Made by a program: the position numbers and the translations under genes. Below, piece after piece: positions 28,246 to 35,900 of a DNA stretch of 64,000 nucleotides (its first letter is position 1; the number at the start of each line of letters is the position of its first letter). The notes under the pieces were generated by a model. It worked only from the letters and a program-made list of their open reading frames with translations. It ran no database searches and had not been told where the DNA came from. Source of the stretch: Saliterribacillus persicus (GTDB lineage Bacteria; Bacillota; Bacilli; Bacillales; Amphibacillaceae); assembly GCF_003337485.1 (NCBI RefSeq), contig NZ_QPJJ01000007.1, positions 62,001-126,000 of the forward strand, read 5' to 3'.

Positions 28246-28751
28246 AGCGATCTTTAGTATTTTTATTCATTGCAGCCCAAGCCTTATTCTTAATTGGTTT
28301 ATCGGTATCGTATTATATGATTGATATATTTGGAGAAACAATAAAATTAGAAACAGTTCCAATTGATCCCCAAGACGTTTTTTATGGTGATTATTTAATA
28401 TTGGACTATGAAGCTGAAGAAATTGATGGAGAATTATGGGTTGGAAGTGAAGAAAGAATAGATTACGGGGAAGTTGTATATGTTGTGCTAGAAAAAAAGG
28501 ATAATGGTTACCATGAAGTAGTAAAAGCATCTGATCAGAAGCTTACTACAGAAGCTCATCAAAGCCTTTTAAAAGCGACATATGATTACCATGATGATTT
28601 TAGTGGAGAAGATAAGCATCGGATTAATCTAGGCTTTAATCGCTACTATATTGAAGATAATACAGGGGGAAAATTTGAAGCTTCAGGTGAACTTGATGTA
28701 ACAGTTGCCGTTGCTCCGTGGGGGCAGAAAAAGATTGTTGAAGTTGAATAG
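28242..28751 (+). CDS. GDYXXLXY-domain membrane-anchored protein
   Basis: A 169-residue protein with one N-terminal membrane helix (about 4-27) and an external domain carrying the name-giving motif GDYLILDY (about residues 49-56) and a later NRYYIE segment. Such proteins usually pair with DUF2157 proteins, as here. Function unknown. The ATG overlaps the upstream stop by 4 bases and follows GGAGGGGG. Confidence 0.88.
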   Translation: MKRSLVFLFIAAQALFLIGLSVSYYMIDIFGETIKLETVPIDPQDVFYGDYLILDYEAEEIDGELWVGSEERIDYGEVVYVVLEKKDNGYHEVVKASDQKLTTEAHQSLLKATYDYHDDFSGEDKHRINLGFNRYYIEDNTGGKFEASGELDVTVAVAPWGQKKIVEVE

Positions 28752-28860
28752 GTATTATTCATGAAAAATTCACAATTTAATGCTACTATAAGATTAGATA
28801 GTTTGGGTTTGGGGAAAACGCCAACTAATCAGTTGAAAAACAAAGATTGGGGGAAAGAAA

Positions 28861-29229
28861 TTGACACATCTACATATTACAGGTTGGGTTTTAGCGTTAA
28901 TTCTGTTGTTTGTATCTTATAGTTTTTACAAACAAGGGAAAAAGCCTGGTAAAATTGTTCACATGATTCTACGTTTGGATTATTTATTCATCCTATATTC
29001 TGGTGGCGATTTATTAGCAGAATACTTTAGAGCTTCAGGACTGCCGATGGGCGAAGTTATTGTAAAAAGTTTAGCTGGCCTATGGGTAATCGTAAGTATG
29101 GAAATGATTCTAGTGAAAACTTCAAAAGGTAAAGCAACAAAAAGTTTCTGGATTCAATTAGTAGTTGCATTCGTAATTGCGCTTATATTAGGGTTATTCC
29201 GATTGCCTTACGGATTCTATTTCGGATAA
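28861..29229 (+). CDS. yisL: YisL-family (UPF0344) membrane protein
   Basis: A 122-residue protein with four hydrophobic helices and the family start THLHITGW. The start is TTG 28861 after GGGGGAAAG. Function unknown. In B. subtilis yisL also lies between addAB and asnO, which matches this window. Confidence 0.87.
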   Translation: MTHLHITGWVLALILLFVSYSFYKQGKKPGKIVHMILRLDYLFILYSGGDLLAEYFRASGLPMGEVIVKSLAGLWVIVSMEMILVKTSKGKATKSFWIQLVVAFVIALILGLFRLPYGFYFG

Positions 29230-29238
29230 ATGAAGGGG

Positions 29239-29267
29239 ACGCATCCATTATTGGATGCGTTTTTTTA
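29239..29267 (+). terminator. Terminator after yisL
   Basis: Stem ACGCATCCA against TGGATGCGT with a 4-base loop and seven T. Confidence 0.9.
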
Positions 29268-29339
29268 TATGAAAATATATAATTTTGTGAAAGAAAATTA
29301 ATTAGAAATCTGAAGTGAAAATTAACGTTTAATTAATGA

Positions 29340-29552
29340 TTAACATTTTATATTTTGTTTCCAATCATAATCCTTTTCAAAATAAGTGCTTGCTACTGTT
29401 TCTTGACATGTGCTAATTGCTCTAGCAACGTCTTTCTGCTTTTTTCCTTTATCCATCTCAGCCTTTATAATTTCAAGCTCTTTTAATACAGATAAAATCT
29501 CTTTATCTTCTTCACCCTTATCTTCTACTTCACTTTTGGGATCAGGGACCAT
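29340..29552 (-). CDS. Small acidic/helical frame of unknown origin
   Basis: A 70-residue frame on the minus strand, downstream of the truncated IS110 start. It is highly charged (EVEDKGEEDKEILSVLKELE) and then has a segment faintly like a helix-turn-helix (KKQKDVARAISTCQETVAS). No ribosome site is evident and no family is recognised. It could be the tail of another truncated gene joined to the IS110 fragment. Confidence 0.25.
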   Translation of the reverse strand: MVPDPKSEVEDKGEEDKEILSVLKELEIIKAEMDKGKKQKDVARAISTCQETVASTYFEKDYDWKQNIKC

Positions 29553-29661
29553 TAAGATTGTGTTGAATACTAAAGTTCTTATGATAAGGTTTTCCCTTAT
29601 CTAGAAATGTCTGTACTTGATTTTCCCTTTTGGCGACATCCATACCCACGACTGGATTCAT
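29542..29661 (-). pseudogene. IS110-family transposase, N-terminal fragment
   Basis: The first 39 codons of an IS110-type DEDD transposase are readable on the minus strand (MNPVVGMDVAKRENQVQTFL), including the first catalytic Asp in GMDVAK. It has a good ribosome site (GGAGGGAG) but stops after NLNGP, so more than 300 codons are lost. It is divergent from a second IS110 remnant starting at 29743. Confidence 0.7.
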
Positions 29662-29729
29662 ATTTAAACTCCCTCCTAGCAACAAGAAATTTTCGGTAAC
29701 CCTTAAAGCTTCCTGTAATGTCACAGGTT

Positions 29730-29759
29730 CGCATGTTAAAATATGCCGTTTAACATGCG
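29730..29759. repeat. Perfect 11-bp inverted repeat at the IS110 junction
   Basis: Arms CGCATGTTAAA (29730-29740) and TTTAACATGCG (29749-29759) enclose an 8-base loop. It spans the start codon of the plus-strand IS110 remnant and lies between the two divergent transposase relics. Confidence 0.7.
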
Positions 29760-30190
29760 AGACAAACTAAATCAACTAGTTGAAAGAACTTCCAATAGAC
29801 ATGTCGTTGTTAGTGTAGATATTGCCCAACAAACACATGTGGCACGGGTTATGAATAATAGTGGTATTGTCATAAAGCGTACCTTTTTCGCTTAATGAAC
29901 GTTCAATGCCAAAGGTTTCTAATGCCTGAGGTAATTTAATAGAGCTTCTTCAAGAAATTGAAAAAATGGCTTGGACGGTTCGGAACCTTTGGTATTTTTA
30001 GAGTCAACAGGACACTTTCATATTTCCCTTATTTTAATTTTTGTAGAATCACAATTGTGTATATTGTGGCAAATCCAATAGACGTTTATCCCCTTTGTGA
30101 GCTTTATCGTAAAGAAAAGCTGAGCTTATAAGAAGCGAGGAACAACTCTTGAACCTTCGTAATTTACAAGCCAACAGGAGGATTTCGTAT
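29743..30190 (+). pseudogene. IS110-family transposase, decayed
   Basis: A different IS110 transposase is readable on the plus strand. The first frame (29743-29895, 50 codons) gives RHVVVSVDIAQQTHVARVMN, the DEDD N-terminus, then stops. Beyond it, other frames give LIELLQEIEKMAWTV, then EPLVFLESTGHFHIS (equivalent to the family ME/STGHYW motif), and more weakly LIRSEEQLLNLRNLQANRR. Several stops and frameshifts make it inactive. No clear right end was found. Confidence 0.65.
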
Positions 30191-30480
30191 ATGATATTAA
30201 AATAATCTCTCCAATTCAACATCCTATTGAAAACACAAATTGAAATATCGTCTTTTCTATTGATGTTTGGCAACCTTTTCCTCAAATGTTCAATTTCTCT
30301 TTCTGTAAGAAGTTTGGAATTCGCTTTCTCACTTTTATATCTGAATTCGATAACATTAATTATTGTTATTTTCACGAAGTTACTTAATAAAATCCTTATT
30401 TTCATCAAGCTATTTGTCCACACAAATATTAAATCTTGTGAATAGATTGGATATATATTCGAACTGAAAGGAGATTTAGA
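30191..30480. other. Unassigned AT-rich stretch between IS110 relic and transferase fragment
   Basis: About 290 bases without a supported gene. Open frames exist on both strands, but they lack ribosome sites and look like chance. A plausible ribosome site (GAAAGGAG) for the next gene lies at its end. Confidence 0.5.
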
Positions 30481-30855
30481 ATGACTTTTGAGAGAGTGCG
30501 AGGATTGGTTAGTGTTGTCATTCCATGCTTTTGTGCATTTTTCTTTGACTTTACTCCTTTTAAAGCGAATGGAAAACGAGAGCTTTACGCTTATCGTACA
30601 GATGGTGAATCAGCACAAAAAGTAAAACCAGACAATAACCTTGATATATCCAGAAGGGGATTACATTGCAATAATCTTGAAGAATGGCTTCGTATCATAG
30701 CTCACTTTGAAGTAATTAGTACAGATCGTGCCCATGTGATGATTGCAGGTGTAATGCTAGGGAAACAAATCTATTATACACCGACAAACTATCATAAACT
30801 CCCTGGTATAGCAGAATTTTTGATTAAAGAGTTTAATGTATCTGAGAAACCTTAG
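30481..30855 (+). pseudogene. Chimeric transferase fragment (GT2-like start, pyruvyltransferase-like end)
   Basis: A 124-residue frame whose parts do not belong together. Residues 7-17 (RGLVSVVIPCF) look like the start of a GT2 glycosyltransferase. From about residue 32 the sequence (KRELYAYRTDGES, then STDRAHVMIAGVMLGKQIYY) matches the C-terminal region of polysaccharide pyruvyl-transferase-like proteins. A full-length member would be about 300 residues. A deletion probably fused two neighbouring genes. It keeps a good ribosome site, so it may still be translated. Confidence 0.55.
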
Positions 30856-30873
30856 AAGTTAAATTAAATAGAG

Positions 30874-31896
30874 GTGAATTCGATTTTTAAATTTAGATTT
30901 AATTTAGATTATTTTAGGATGGCCGATGCAAAAGGTCCTGTTTTAGAGAATAGTATTCGTGCCAAATGGTTATCACAGTTATGTCCAGATGATTTAGAAA
31001 TTGGTTTTGCACCAAATAAAGGACAACACCCCTTATATAAAGAGGATAAAATAAAAATTATTTCCAAATATGAACCAGGTTGGTGGAATCACTATTTTAT
31101 GAACTCCCATCAAATGAAAGATGTAGAGCAAAACTATAGTATAGGCCCTAATATTTACCCTAATGAACCTCCTGCCAAACCAATTCCAACCGTCGTATAT
31201 TCTGAATATCACAAAAAGCTGTTATTGAATAAATGGGGTGACTACCCGGAAAAGTATATATCCATTATTCCGAATATAATTGACAATGAACTATATCACG
31301 TAGGAGAAAAGTCAAATCAGTTAACAGTTGGATGGATTGGAAGAGACAGTCCAGACCCTTCCACAAAGGGAATGGAAGTCATCCCCTATTTAGCTGGTCG
31401 GTTCCCAGATATTCAATTTGTCATGGTTCATGGTAATAAACCTGCCTTTCAACATTTATGGTTAGAAAAAGAGCTTCCTAACTTAACCATTTATAGTCAA
31501 GTTCCACATGATGAATTAGCTAAGATGATGCGATCGTGGAGTGTACTTGTGTGCGGTAGTAAATGGGAAACGGGTGCTACCCATGTAAAAGAAGCGATGG
31601 CAAGTGGCGTACCTATTATTGCAGCAAAAGTAGGTGCGATACCGGAAGTAGCAGGTAGCCAAATGTTACTAAATGAAATGAAATGGACCAAGTCGGAAAA
31701 AGATCCAAAAATGTTGGTTTGGACAAAAGAATCGTTGGAAAAATTCGCCTTAGCACTAGATGCATTGCTTAATGATTCTAGTAACTATGACATGCTTGTC
31801 GAAGCCGCGCTAAAAGAGAGCGAAAAGGCATTTCCTAAACCAATAGCTAAGTTGTGGTTTGATTTTATGTATAAATGCAGGGAATTAAATGTTTAA
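30874..31896 (+). CDS. GT4-type glycosyltransferase
   Basis: A 340-residue glycosyltransferase of the GT-B fold. The C-terminal half has the GT4 donor-site pattern VGWIGRDSPDPSTKGM, then VPHDELAKMM, and KEAMASGVPIIAAKVGAIPEV with the conserved Glu-x7-Glu spacing. The N-terminal acceptor half starts FNLDYFRMADAKGPVLENS. The start codon is unclear: GTG 30874 forms part of GAGGTG, and ATG 30919 lacks a good site. It probably acted in a cell-wall or capsule polysaccharide locus whose neighbours are decayed. Confidence 0.75.
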   Translation: MNSIFKFRFNLDYFRMADAKGPVLENSIRAKWLSQLCPDDLEIGFAPNKGQHPLYKEDKIKIISKYEPGWWNHYFMNSHQMKDVEQNYSIGPNIYPNEPPAKPIPTVVYSEYHKKLLLNKWGDYPEKYISIIPNIIDNELYHVGEKSNQLTVGWIGRDSPDPSTKGMEVIPYLAGRFPDIQFVMVHGNKPAFQHLWLEKELPNLTIYSQVPHDELAKMMRSWSVLVCGSKWETGATHVKEAMASGVPIIAAKVGAIPEVAGSQMLLNEMKWTKSEKDPKMLVWTKESLEKFALALDALLNDSSNYDMLVEAALKESEKAFPKPIAKLWFDFMYKCRELNV

Positions 31897-31934
31897 TATT
31901 AAAAAAATATACCATCTCAAGGGAGTTGAATGTA

Positions 31935-32060
31935 TTGTTTAAATTTATAAATAATAAAAATTTATTTAAAGATCAAAAGAAAAAAGGGGCTTATTTCTAG
32001 GAGAAGGAGTATCTGTTTGTTGATCAAACTTCCGTTTTCAGTAATATATTTGATGAATAT
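31935..32060 (+). pseudogene. Relic of a hexapeptide acyltransferase start
   Basis: A short frame beginning at TTG 31935 (LFKFINNKNLFKDQ) stops after 21 codons. Continuing in shifted frames gives AYF, LGEGVSV and VDQTSVF, which looks like the first turns of a left-handed beta-helix O-acetyltransferase. Similarity is by eye only. Confidence 0.3.
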
Positions 32061-32241
32061 TAATATTTTCTTTTCGACATCAAGCAACTGTACTAAGGCC
32101 GCTTTCTCTGCAATGATCCATTCTTGTCTGCCATTCTAACTGCTTTTTATCTGACACAAAAAGCCTCCTTCGAGAATTAAACTATTAAGATCATCTCATC
32201 TGGAGGCTGTGTTGCATACGTGTGTAGCATTTGACGCATAC
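32040..32241 (-). mobile_element. IS66-family left-end remnant with decayed tnpA
   Basis: On the minus strand a frame from GTG 32157 (SDKKQLEWQTRMDHCRESGL, then STVA, stop, CRKENINIHQIYY, stop) matches the IS66 accessory protein TnpA; both stops lie where the family has Trp, consistent with TGG to TGA changes. A GGAGG site precedes it. The outer edge at 32241 reads GTATGCGTCAAATGC inward, like an IS66 terminal repeat. TnpB and TnpC are absent. Confidence 0.6.
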
Positions 32242-32324
32242 ATATAAAATAATGAAAACACACATGTTTATATTCTTGCGCATAGACTAAAAGAAGATTC
32301 TATGCAAAAGAGGGTGGAACAAAA
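32242..32324 (+). promoter_or_regulatory. asnB leader
   Basis: This short leader precedes the asparagine synthase gene. AGAGGGTGG gives the ribosome site. No T-box or riboswitch features were seen. The IS66 relic abuts it and may supply or have displaced the native promoter. Confidence 0.4.
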
Positions 32325-34172
32325 ATGTGTGGCATAACTGGTTGGATCGATTATAAAAAAGATTTACGAAATGAAGAAAAAAATATCTTGAGAATGACAA
32401 CTTCCCTGAAACACCGTGGACCAGATGAAGAAAATACTTGGCTGTCCCCACATGCTGCTTTCGGACACCAGCGGTTAATTGTCATCGATCCCGATGGCGG
32501 GAAACAGCCGATGCAAGAAGTGCATAATGGGGAGACTTACACACTTGTATACAACGGTGAATTATACAATACCGATGAACTAAGAAATGCGCTTTCTCAG
32601 CTTGGCTGGAGATTTAAGGGTCATTCAGACACAGAAGTATTGTTAAAAAGTTACATTGAGTGGAAAGAAGCTTGTGTGGAAAGGTTTAATGGGATTTTTG
32701 CATTTGCTATTTGGTCTGAGAAAAAAAAGCAATTATTTCTTGCGAGAGATCGTTTAGGAGTTAAGCCGCTTTTTTATACTGAAATGGAAGAAGGCTTGTT
32801 ATTTGGATCTGAGATAAAAGCGCTACTCGCTCATTCCCAAATAACACCCACCCTCGATCAAGAAGGATTATCTGAGATATTTGCACTTGGTCCATCACGA
32901 ACCCCGGGAAATGGTGTCTTTCAAGGGATACATGAGCTTCGAGCGGCACATGTGGGGATCTTTGATGAAAATGGGTTGAAAACCAAGCGTTATTGGAATG
33001 TGAAAAGTGAACCTCATGTTGATAACACCTCACAAACAGTTAGTATGATTAAAAGTTTATTTTTAGATGCAGTAGAAAGACAGCTTGTTTCAGATGTACC
33101 ATTAGGAACATTCTTATCTGGAGGAATAGATTCTAGTGCTATTACAGCTGTCGCAACACGTTATCTGCAAAAAGAGGGGAAACCCAATTTGCATACTTTT
33201 TCTATTGATTATGAAGAAAATGACAAGTATTTTAAAACAAGTGATTTTCAACCGAATCATGATCAACCTTTTATTGAAAAAATGGTAAGCTCATTAAACA
33301 CAGATCATCATCGATTTGTTATCGATCAAAATACGCTAGTAGATTTATTAAAGACAGCTGTTTATTATCGAGATCTACCTGGAATGGCTGATGTTGATGC
33401 TTCTTTATTATGGCTTTGTCAAGAATCAAAAAAACATGTAACTGTAGCTCTTTCAGGAGAATGCGCTGACGAAATTTTTGGAGGATATCCTTGGTTTAAA
33501 CAAACGGATGATCTAAACAGAAATGCTTTTCCTTGGATAAGATCAAGTGAATTACGACACAATCTATTAAGAGAAAATATTAAAAATACCCTTGATTTGG
33601 AAGGATATATGAAAAAACGTTACCACGAGACCATCAAAGAAACTCCAGTATTAGAAGGAGAAACGGACATAGAAAAAGCTAGAAGAGAAATGTTTTATTT
33701 AAATATGCATTGGTTTATGCCAACACTATTAGATAGAAAAGATCGGATGAGTATGGGGGCAGGCTTTGAAGCAAGGGTACCTTTTAGTGATCATCGTTTA
33801 GTAGAGTACGTTTGGAATATTCCTTTTGAAATGAAACAGCTAGGTGGCAGGGAAAAAGGTATTTTTAGGGAGGCTTTAACAGGCTATGTACCTGATGAAA
33901 TTTTGTTCCGTAAAAAAAGCCCCTATCCCAAAACACATCATCCAGCCTATACAAAAGCGGTAGTGGATTGGATGAATGAAATTATTAAAGATAAGGATTC
34001 GAGGTTATTTGAAGTGTTGGATAGAACAGAAGTGAAAAAAATGGTCGAACAGGATGTAAATGAATTAAAAACACCTTGGTTCGGGCAGCTAATGGCTGGG
34101 CCACAATTACTTGCACACTTAGCACAAATCGATCATTGGCTGAAGACCTATGATATAAAACTGAAAATCTAA
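32325..34172 (+). CDS. asnO: Asparagine synthase (glutamine-hydrolysing), AsnO/AsnB type
   Basis: Converts aspartate to asparagine with glutamine and ATP; 615 residues, equal to B. subtilis AsnO. The N-terminal class II glutaminase starts MCGITGW (Cys2 nucleophile) with HRGPDEE and YNGELYN; the synthase domain has the PP-loop SGGIDSS (about residue 265) and the SGECADEIFGGY motif. Position after yisL matches B. subtilis asnO (yisO). In B. subtilis AsnO is linked to sporulation; this cannot be judged here. Confidence 0.94.
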   Translation: MCGITGWIDYKKDLRNEEKNILRMTTSLKHRGPDEENTWLSPHAAFGHQRLIVIDPDGGKQPMQEVHNGETYTLVYNGELYNTDELRNALSQLGWRFKGHSDTEVLLKSYIEWKEACVERFNGIFAFAIWSEKKKQLFLARDRLGVKPLFYTEMEEGLLFGSEIKALLAHSQITPTLDQEGLSEIFALGPSRTPGNGVFQGIHELRAAHVGIFDENGLKTKRYWNVKSEPHVDNTSQTVSMIKSLFLDAVERQLVSDVPLGTFLSGGIDSSAITAVATRYLQKEGKPNLHTFSIDYEENDKYFKTSDFQPNHDQPFIEKMVSSLNTDHHRFVIDQNTLVDLLKTAVYYRDLPGMADVDASLLWLCQESKKHVTVALSGECADEIFGGYPWFKQTDDLNRNAFPWIRSSELRHNLLRENIKNTLDLEGYMKKRYHETIKETPVLEGETDIEKARREMFYLNMHWFMPTLLDRKDRMSMGAGFEARVPFSDHRLVEYVWNIPFEMKQLGGREKGIFREALTGYVPDEILFRKKSPYPKTHHPAYTKAVVDWMNEIIKDKDSRLFEVLDRTEVKKMVEQDVNELKTPWFGQLMAGPQLLAHLAQIDHWLKTYDIKLKI

Positions 34173-34235
34173 AGTAAAACTAGTGAATCAATTGTACATT
34201 TTCACACATCTAGATATAATATAGGATGGTTCATG

Positions 34236-34278
34236 TCCCTTAAGTGGAAGGTGTAATCCGCTTAAGGGATATTTATTT
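34236..34278 (+). terminator. Terminator after asnO
   Basis: Stem TCCCTTAAGTGGA against TCCGCTTAAGGGA with an 8-base loop, followed by a T-rich tail. Confidence 0.85.
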
Positions 34279-34382
34279 AGTCTAAAATATCTTTGAAATC
34301 TAACAACTCAATATTTGCATGTAGAATGCTAATCAATAGTAAAATTTTGTACTTTTATAATAATTAATTTGGAGGAAAAGAT

Positions 34383-35828
34383 ATGAATAAAATACGCTTA
34401 ACTATACTTGTGATGCTCTTTCTAATGTTTTTTACATATATTCCTGCAGTTCATGCTGCTCCGAAAGAAGATTCTATCTATTATATAATGGTTGATCGCT
34501 ATGTAAATGGAAGTGGAGAGAACGATCAAGAAACAGATATTGATGATGAGAATGCTTTTCATGGTGGTGACTTAGCTGGTGTTATCACCCAGTTAGATAA
34601 AATTAAGGAACTAGGTTTTGATACGATTAATCTTAGTCCTATTATGCAAACACAAAGTTATCACGGATTTTTAACCGTTGATTATCAAAAGATTAATGCT
34701 AGTTTCGGTACCGATACGGAATTAAAAAAATTAATGGATGAAGCAGAAAAAAGAGATATGAACGTGATTTTAGATATTGTTTTAACGCATGTTAGTCCGA
34801 CTCATGACTGGGTAAATGCTGATGCAAATTATTTGAATGGCACCACAAGTAACCAATGGGGAGAAGATCTGCCTACTCCTGACTTTAACGAAGCGGTAGT
34901 GGCACAATACTATATAGAAACTTTTAAATATTGGATGAATGAATTTGGTATTGATGGATACCGGGTCTACATTAATGAAAATACTCCTGAAGACTTTCTT
35001 ACTCTTTTAGAAAATGAAGTAAGTGTTCAAGATCAGGAAGCAATGTTAATCTTTGATGGTGAAGTAGCGCTAGAAGGTGAACAAAAAGAATCTTATCACA
35101 TAAATGATACTATCCATGAAGCTGCGAATACAATTTTTTCTGAACCTGGTCAGGTTCTAGAACCATTATTTACTTCTGAAGAGCTATTGACTAATGATAA
35201 AGATATTCTTTTTTTAGATAGCCATATGACTACCAGATTTGCTCATGAAGCGATAAAAAAAGGCCATAATCCTTTAACAAGATGGAAGTTAGCATGGACT
35301 TATTTAGCTACTATACCGGGTGTTCCGATGATTTATCAAGGCTCTGAAGTGCCAATGGATAACGGTGAAAGTGAACCCGATCATAGAATGGCTCAGCTAG
35401 GTAATGCTGACGAAGAGATGACTAGTCATTTTGAACAGCTTGCTGCAATAAATGAGGAGTTTGAGGTAATGTCTATAGGTGATGTTGAAGTAGTTGCTCA
35501 TGAAAATGCGATGACATTATATAAGCGAGCTTCTGAAGAAGAAACAATATATATCGCTATAAACAACGATACTACATCAAATATGATTCCTTTATCAGGA
35601 TTACATGAAGATGTGCAATTAAGAGGATTACTACAAGATAATATAGTGAGACAACAGGATGATGGCACCTTTCGAATTGCATTAGATAGAGAAACTGCCG
35701 ATATCTTTGTTGTAGAAAATGATGAAGGCTTTAATTGGTTTTTTATTGGCTTTATTATAGTGGTTCTTGGTACGTTTGTAGGGTCAGTGATCTATTTAAG
35801 TAGAAAAAATAAAAGTACTGCTTCCTAA
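34383..35828 (+). CDS. Membrane-anchored GH13 amylase-like protein lacking catalytic acids
   Basis: A 481-residue surface protein: signal peptide (about 1-25, cut near HAA), a GH13 (beta/alpha)8 barrel, and a C-terminal membrane helix (about 452-474) with a short basic tail. Fold landmarks are IYYIMVDRYVNG, FHGGDLAGV, ILDIVLTHVS and GVPMIYQGSE. The strand-4 motif reads GIDGYRVYINEN, with Tyr196 where the nucleophile Asp belongs, and the strand-7 motif is LDSHMTTRF, with Met282 in place of the transition-state Asp. Glu227 (FDGEV) remains. Hydrolysis is unlikely; a binding or sensing role is inferred. Confidence 0.88.
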   Translation: MNKIRLTILVMLFLMFFTYIPAVHAAPKEDSIYYIMVDRYVNGSGENDQETDIDDENAFHGGDLAGVITQLDKIKELGFDTINLSPIMQTQSYHGFLTVDYQKINASFGTDTELKKLMDEAEKRDMNVILDIVLTHVSPTHDWVNADANYLNGTTSNQWGEDLPTPDFNEAVVAQYYIETFKYWMNEFGIDGYRVYINENTPEDFLTLLENEVSVQDQEAMLIFDGEVALEGEQKESYHINDTIHEAANTIFSEPGQVLEPLFTSEELLTNDKDILFLDSHMTTRFAHEAIKKGHNPLTRWKLAWTYLATIPGVPMIYQGSEVPMDNGESEPDHRMAQLGNADEEMTSHFEQLAAINEEFEVMSIGDVEVVAHENAMTLYKRASEEETIYIAINNDTTSNMIPLSGLHEDVQLRGLLQDNIVRQQDDGTFRIALDRETADIFVVENDEGFNWFFIGFIIVVLGTFVGSVIYLSRKNKSTAS

Positions 35829-35850
35829 TTGGAACAGTACTTTTATTTTT
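35811..35850. terminator. Bidirectional terminator between GH13 and MATE genes
   Basis: Stem AAAAGTACTG against CAGTACTTTT with a 14-base loop; T runs occur in both directions. It serves the convergent GH13-like and MATE genes. Confidence 0.85.
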
Positions 35851-35900
35851 GGACATAGTTAATTGAAGCGCCCAAAATGAACGTGTGGAGAATGTAATTT

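Noticed and set aside
30049-30423. A 124-residue frame on the minus strand (and a hydrophobic 72-residue frame on the plus strand at 30227-30445)
   Set aside because: Neither has a ribosome site or a recognised family, both lie in the IS110 relic zone, and composition looks like chance in AT-rich DNA.
34236-34272. Possible riboswitch after asnO
   Set aside because: The structure is a simple long hairpin with a T-rich tail after a stop codon, best explained as a terminator.
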